From CAYWBI01 sp964456445 (GTDB lineage: Bacteria; Calditrichota; Calditrichia; Calditrichales; J004), in NCBI GenBank assembly GCA_964456445.1, contig CAYWBI010000072.1, positions 1 to 17,577 on the forward strand: 17,577 bases of DNA, read 5' to 3'. The notes beneath the pieces were generated by a model that worked only from the letters and a program-made list of their open reading frames with translations, did no database searches and was not told the origin of the DNA. Position 1 is the first letter of the stretch. Every line of letters starts with the position of its first letter. Shown piece by piece: positions 15,570 to 17,577 of this stretch. A program made the position numbers and the translations under genes.

Positions 15570-16436
15570 TTAAGTTGTTCTCATAGGACGGGCACCCTTG
15601 CGAATGATTTTTTTACTTTTTTCTCCATGAATTATTTTGCTGCCGTGACCGAGATACACAATTGCACCGGTCGGGCATCTTTTTATGGGTTTATCGGTAT
15701 CGACATAGTGTTCATAATCCACCTTTGGTAAATTGTTTTCCATGGTAATTAAGTTGCCGGGGGCGTCCATTGCACATCGGCCACAGGCGGTACAGGCGAC
15801 TTCACAGCCTTCAAGGACTTCATCACCGGCTTCAAGATTTTTACATTTTACCCACAACCTGTGGCTGATGGGATGAAGCGAGATAAGGTCTTTGGGACAA
15901 GCCACCACACAATCACCGCACCCGGTACATTTGTCTTCATTTATAACGGGGAGATTGTGCCCGTTCATATATATGGCGTCAAAATCGCAGGCGTCAAAAC
16001 AGTCACCAAGGCCCAGACAGCCCCAAAAGCAATCTTTGCCGCCTCCTGAAATAAAAGAGGCTGCCTGGCAAGTTTGTAATCCTTGGTAGCGGGCGCGGTT
16101 TCGCGCAACATTGGTGCCACCGGCACAGGCGAGACGGGCAACAATTTTTTCCTGTGTACCTACATCAACACCGAGATATTTTGCAATCGCCAGCCGACCG
16201 TCATCCGAACTGACCGAACACTGGCCGGGAAGAACGTTTCCTTTTACCAATGCTTCGGCAAAAGGGCGGCAGCCGGGAAAACCGCAGGCGCCACAATTGG
16301 CATGTGGCAACATTTCTTCAACAATATCTATACGGGGGTCTTCTTCTACATGAAGGGTCTTATTGGCAATGATCAACATGACTGCCAATACAACGGTGAG
16401 TCCGCCAAGTGCGGACAGTGAAATAATAATAAGCAT
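15570..16436 (-). CDS. rnfB: Rnf electron transport complex subunit RnfB (ferredoxin-accepting Fe-S subunit)
   Basis: Membrane-anchored subunit taken to be the entry point for electrons from ferredoxin. The 288 residues begin with one transmembrane helix (about 2-24), then EEDPRIDIVEEMLP and the four-Cys domain NCGACGFPGC (C48, C51, C56) closed by C73. Next is a two-cluster ferredoxin module: C136-x3-C140-x5-C146-x3-C150, then C170-x2-C173-x2-C176-x3-C180-P. Last is a second ferredoxin-like module (211-260) with C215-x2-C218-x2-C221 and a distant C254-P, where relatives have eight cysteines. It stands first in the cluster, separated from rnfC by nifJ, instead of beside rnfA or at the end. The ATG has AAGG seven bases upstream, inside a possible hairpin. 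Ends in a basic tail. Confidence 0.94.
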   Translation of the reverse strand: MLIIISLSALGGLTVVLAVMLIIANKTLHVEEDPRIDIVEEMLPHANCGACGFPGCRPFAEALVKGNVLPGQCSVSSDDGRLAIAKYLGVDVGTQEKIVARLACAGGTNVARNRARYQGLQTCQAASFISGGGKDCFWGCLGLGDCFDACDFDAIYMNGHNLPVINEDKCTGCGDCVVACPKDLISLHPISHRLWVKCKNLEAGDEVLEGCEVACTACGRCAMDAPGNLITMENNLPKVDYEHYVDTDKPIKRCPTGAIVYLGHGSKIIHGEKSKKIIRKGARPMRTT

Positions 16437-16440
16437 TTCA

Positions 16441-16474
16441 ATACCTTAAACGTTACTGGTTTTTGTTAAGGTAT
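16441..16474 (-). promoter_or_regulatory. Leader hairpin covering the rnfB ribosome site
   Basis: A perfect nine-base inverted repeat, ATACCTTAA (16474-16466 on the minus strand) and TTAAGGTAT (16449-16441), encloses a 16-base loop. The second arm contains the AAGG that serves rnfB, seven bases before its ATG. When folded, the site would be paired, so this may be a translational switch or thermosensitive element. The stem is AT-rich and weak. Confidence 0.45.
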
Positions 16475-16547
16475 CGGAGGACGATTTCTTCAGTTATTTA
16501 ATAAAAACCAATTCGAGATGCGGGTTTCGTTTTGATTTTCAAGAGAG

Positions 16548-16575
16548 AATATACAGATATTTTTCGGGCATTCAA
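16548..16575 (-). promoter_or_regulatory. Candidate sigma-70-like promoter for the rnfB-nifJ-rnf cluster
   Basis: Read on the minus strand, TTGAAT (16575-16570) and TATATT (16553-16548) are spaced by 16 bases. Transcription would start near 16541, leaving a leader of about 105 bases that includes the hairpin over the ribosome site. The match is fair (four and five of six bases) in very AT-rich sequence, so chance is possible; if the host belongs to Bacteroidota a different consensus would apply. Confidence 0.3.
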
Positions 16576-16751
16576 ACTCAAAATGAGTCGTTTTAAGATA
16601 TTTTTATCTTTAATTTCCAAAAATATATCACAATGTTGAAATATTGTAATGAAAAATAAGATAGGTGATGGAATGTGGGCGTTGTGAATAAAGCTGTTTC
16701 TTTTTTGATGGTGGGGCATTGATATATAAAGGGGTGTTGCTTCTACTTTTA

Positions 16752-16775
16752 GCCGGGGGATTTTTATGGCCCGGC
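16752..16775 (-). terminator. Possible terminator hairpin after the response regulator
   Basis: GCCGGG (16752-16757) pairs with CCCGGC (16770-16775) around a 12-base AT-rich loop, 25 bases after the regulator stop. On the minus strand it is followed by TAAAAGTAG, with no U tract, so it is at best a weak terminator. The TTTT tract is on the other strand, where no gene enters. Confidence 0.3.
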
Positions 16776-16799
16776 CTGTTTTAGAAAACGGATAACCCT

Positions 16800-17279
16800 T
16801 TATGCACCCGGCGCCGGATTGCTTTGTTTATTCAGGGAATTTTCCAGGGAATGACTGTATTCGCGCAGTTTATCCATCGCCTTTTTTAAACGGAGCTGGG
16901 TTTTAATCCGCTGGATTACTTCCAGGCTGTCAAAGGGTTTGGTGATATAATCCACGCCCCCCACATCAAATCCGGCATTTTTATCATGGGAAGTCATCTT
17001 GGCGGTTAAAAAGATTACCGGTATTTCCTGGGTAGAGCTATTTGACTTTAATCGGCGGCATGTTTCAAAACCGCTCAGTGCGGGCATCATGATATCGAGC
17101 AGGACCAAATCCGGTTGTTCGTCAAGCGCCTTTTCCAGCGCTGTTTGTCCATCCGTACAAATGATAGTTTTAAAATTCTCCTTATGCAGGATACTGGATA
17201 GTAATTGTCCGGTAACCAAATCGTCTTCCGCGATAAGGATGGTGGAACCCTTTAAGGATATTTTGGGTATCAATTCCAT
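16800..17279 (-). CDS. Single-domain response regulator (CheY-like receiver) with helical tail
   Basis: A phosphoacceptor signalling protein of 159 residues. The receiver domain (about 13-130) is complete: acidic pocket E18-D19-D20 (IAEDD), phosphoacceptor D62 in LLDIMMP, switch threonine T92 (FLTAK) and K114 before P115 (ITKPF). A predicted helical, possibly coiled-coil tail (about 120-150, KTQLRLKKAMDKLREY) replaces an output domain, as in receivers that pass signals to a partner or as the N-terminal part of larger regulators; the stop is clean, so it is not obviously truncated. No DNA-binding or enzymatic domain is present. AAAGG stands before the ATG. It points into the rnfB upstream gap on the same strand, but no partner kinase is visible, so any link to the rnf cluster is unproven. 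Confidence 0.9.
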   Translation of the reverse strand: MELIPKISLKGSTILIAEDDLVTGQLLSSILHKENFKTIICTDGQTALEKALDEQPDLVLLDIMMPALSGFETCRRLKSNSSTQEIPVIFLTAKMTSHDKNAGFDVGGVDYITKPFDSLEVIQRIKTQLRLKKAMDKLREYSHSLENSLNKQSNPAPGA

Positions 17280-17577
17280 GATTTGCCTTTACGTATAATA
17301 TTTGCCGCCTCTGCCCTACAGTCCTAAACTGTGACTCGGTCTCTATGCAACAAAGATTATGCTTTACAGACATCGGAGCGGATTTTGAACAGATCCGCTT
17401 TGTGCTGTCCAAAGGCGCATTCATTTCCAAAACCTCCGGCGAAGGCAAAATGCGTAATAGATAGGGGAAGCGATGCTGCGTCTCTATTGTCAAATCAGGA
17501 TATTTTTGTAGCTGATTCCCACTTATTTAAAGTTCGTATCATATGACCATAGGATTTACCTTTAACCCAAATTAATT
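17280..17577. other. Right-edge region without a supportable gene
   Basis: Contains the upstream region of the response regulator. I see a seven-pair hairpin, AGCGGAT (17377-17383) with ATCCGCT (17393-17399). Two short overlapping frames, one per strand, have no recognisable motif; the minus frame runs into the regulator out of phase. A TATTAT lies just before the regulator's ribosome site, but without a matching -35. Confidence 0.4.

Larger units (their letters stand above)
16437..16799. other. AT-rich 363-base gap upstream of rnfB
   Basis: The gap lies between the response regulator and rnfB, both on the minus strand. It holds the rnfB leader hairpin, the candidate promoter, a small inverted repeat AAGATA-TTTT-TATCTT (16595-16610), a loose ACAAT/ATTGT repeat (16630-16647), and a GC-rich hairpin near the regulator's stop. 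The 73-residue frame at 16719-16498 has no recognisable motif and a composition of translated AT-rich DNA. No gene is supported. Confidence 0.5.

Noticed and set aside
16498..16719. 73-residue minus-strand frame in the gap upstream of rnfB
   Set aside because: No ribosome site, no recognisable motif, and composition expected of translated AT-rich non-coding DNA; it overlaps the candidate rnfB promoter.
17182..17493. 103-residue minus-strand frame overlapping the response regulator
   Set aside because: It runs out of phase into the regulator's conserved receiver region and has no recognisable motif.

Overview
The window reads as chromosomal sequence from a respiring bacterium of moderate GC content. 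An A2-type caa3 oxidase (YSHP motif, cytochrome c fused to subunit II, as known from Rhodothermus marinus) sits beside pyruvate:ferredoxin oxidoreductase and Rnf genes. Mixed good and poor Shine-Dalgarno sites fit the FCB side of the tree (Rhodothermota, Calditrichota, Marinimicrobia or relatives). This placement is inference; no rRNA or marker gene settles it. No tRNA, rRNA, CRISPR array, insertion sequence or transposase was recognised.

Plus strand, 1-5300: the left edge cuts into coxB (CuA site plus a fused c-type haem domain). It is followed by coxA, coxC, coxD, a SCO copper chaperone and a DUF420 membrane protein, together a caa3 oxidase and its assembly factors. Next on the same strand is a class 2 pyrD, a quinone-linked enzyme. 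It converges on and overlaps by a few bases the gene for a plant-type ferredoxin-NADP reductase.

Minus strand, 16436 down to 5297: one long cluster in the order rnfB - giant nifJ (PFOR) - rnfC - rnfD - rnfG - rnfE - rnfA - FNR. The last five rnf genes overlap their neighbours by 4 to 17 bases. The three looser junctions carry either a good ribosome site (before nifJ) or a palindromic hairpin (nifJ-rnfC and rnfA-FNR). The oxidoreductase is 1638 residues against about 1200 for ordinary single-chain PFOR. It has two helical insertions around its iron-sulfur and thiamine regions and an extra single-cluster ferredoxin-like domain on a flexible C-terminal tether. RnfB has an unusual C-terminal cluster-binding region.

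Read together, the cluster looks like a ferredoxin hub. A 2-oxoacid is oxidised (or made) by the giant enzyme. Electrons pass through its own ferredoxin domain to RnfB and the ion-translocating Rnf complex (NAD), or to the FNR (NADP). The neighbouring caa3 oxidase is the aerobic end of the respiratory chain.

Minus strand, 17279-16800: a single-domain response regulator with a helical tail, separated from rnfB by an AT-rich 363-base gap with a candidate promoter. The last 298 bases hold no gene I can support.
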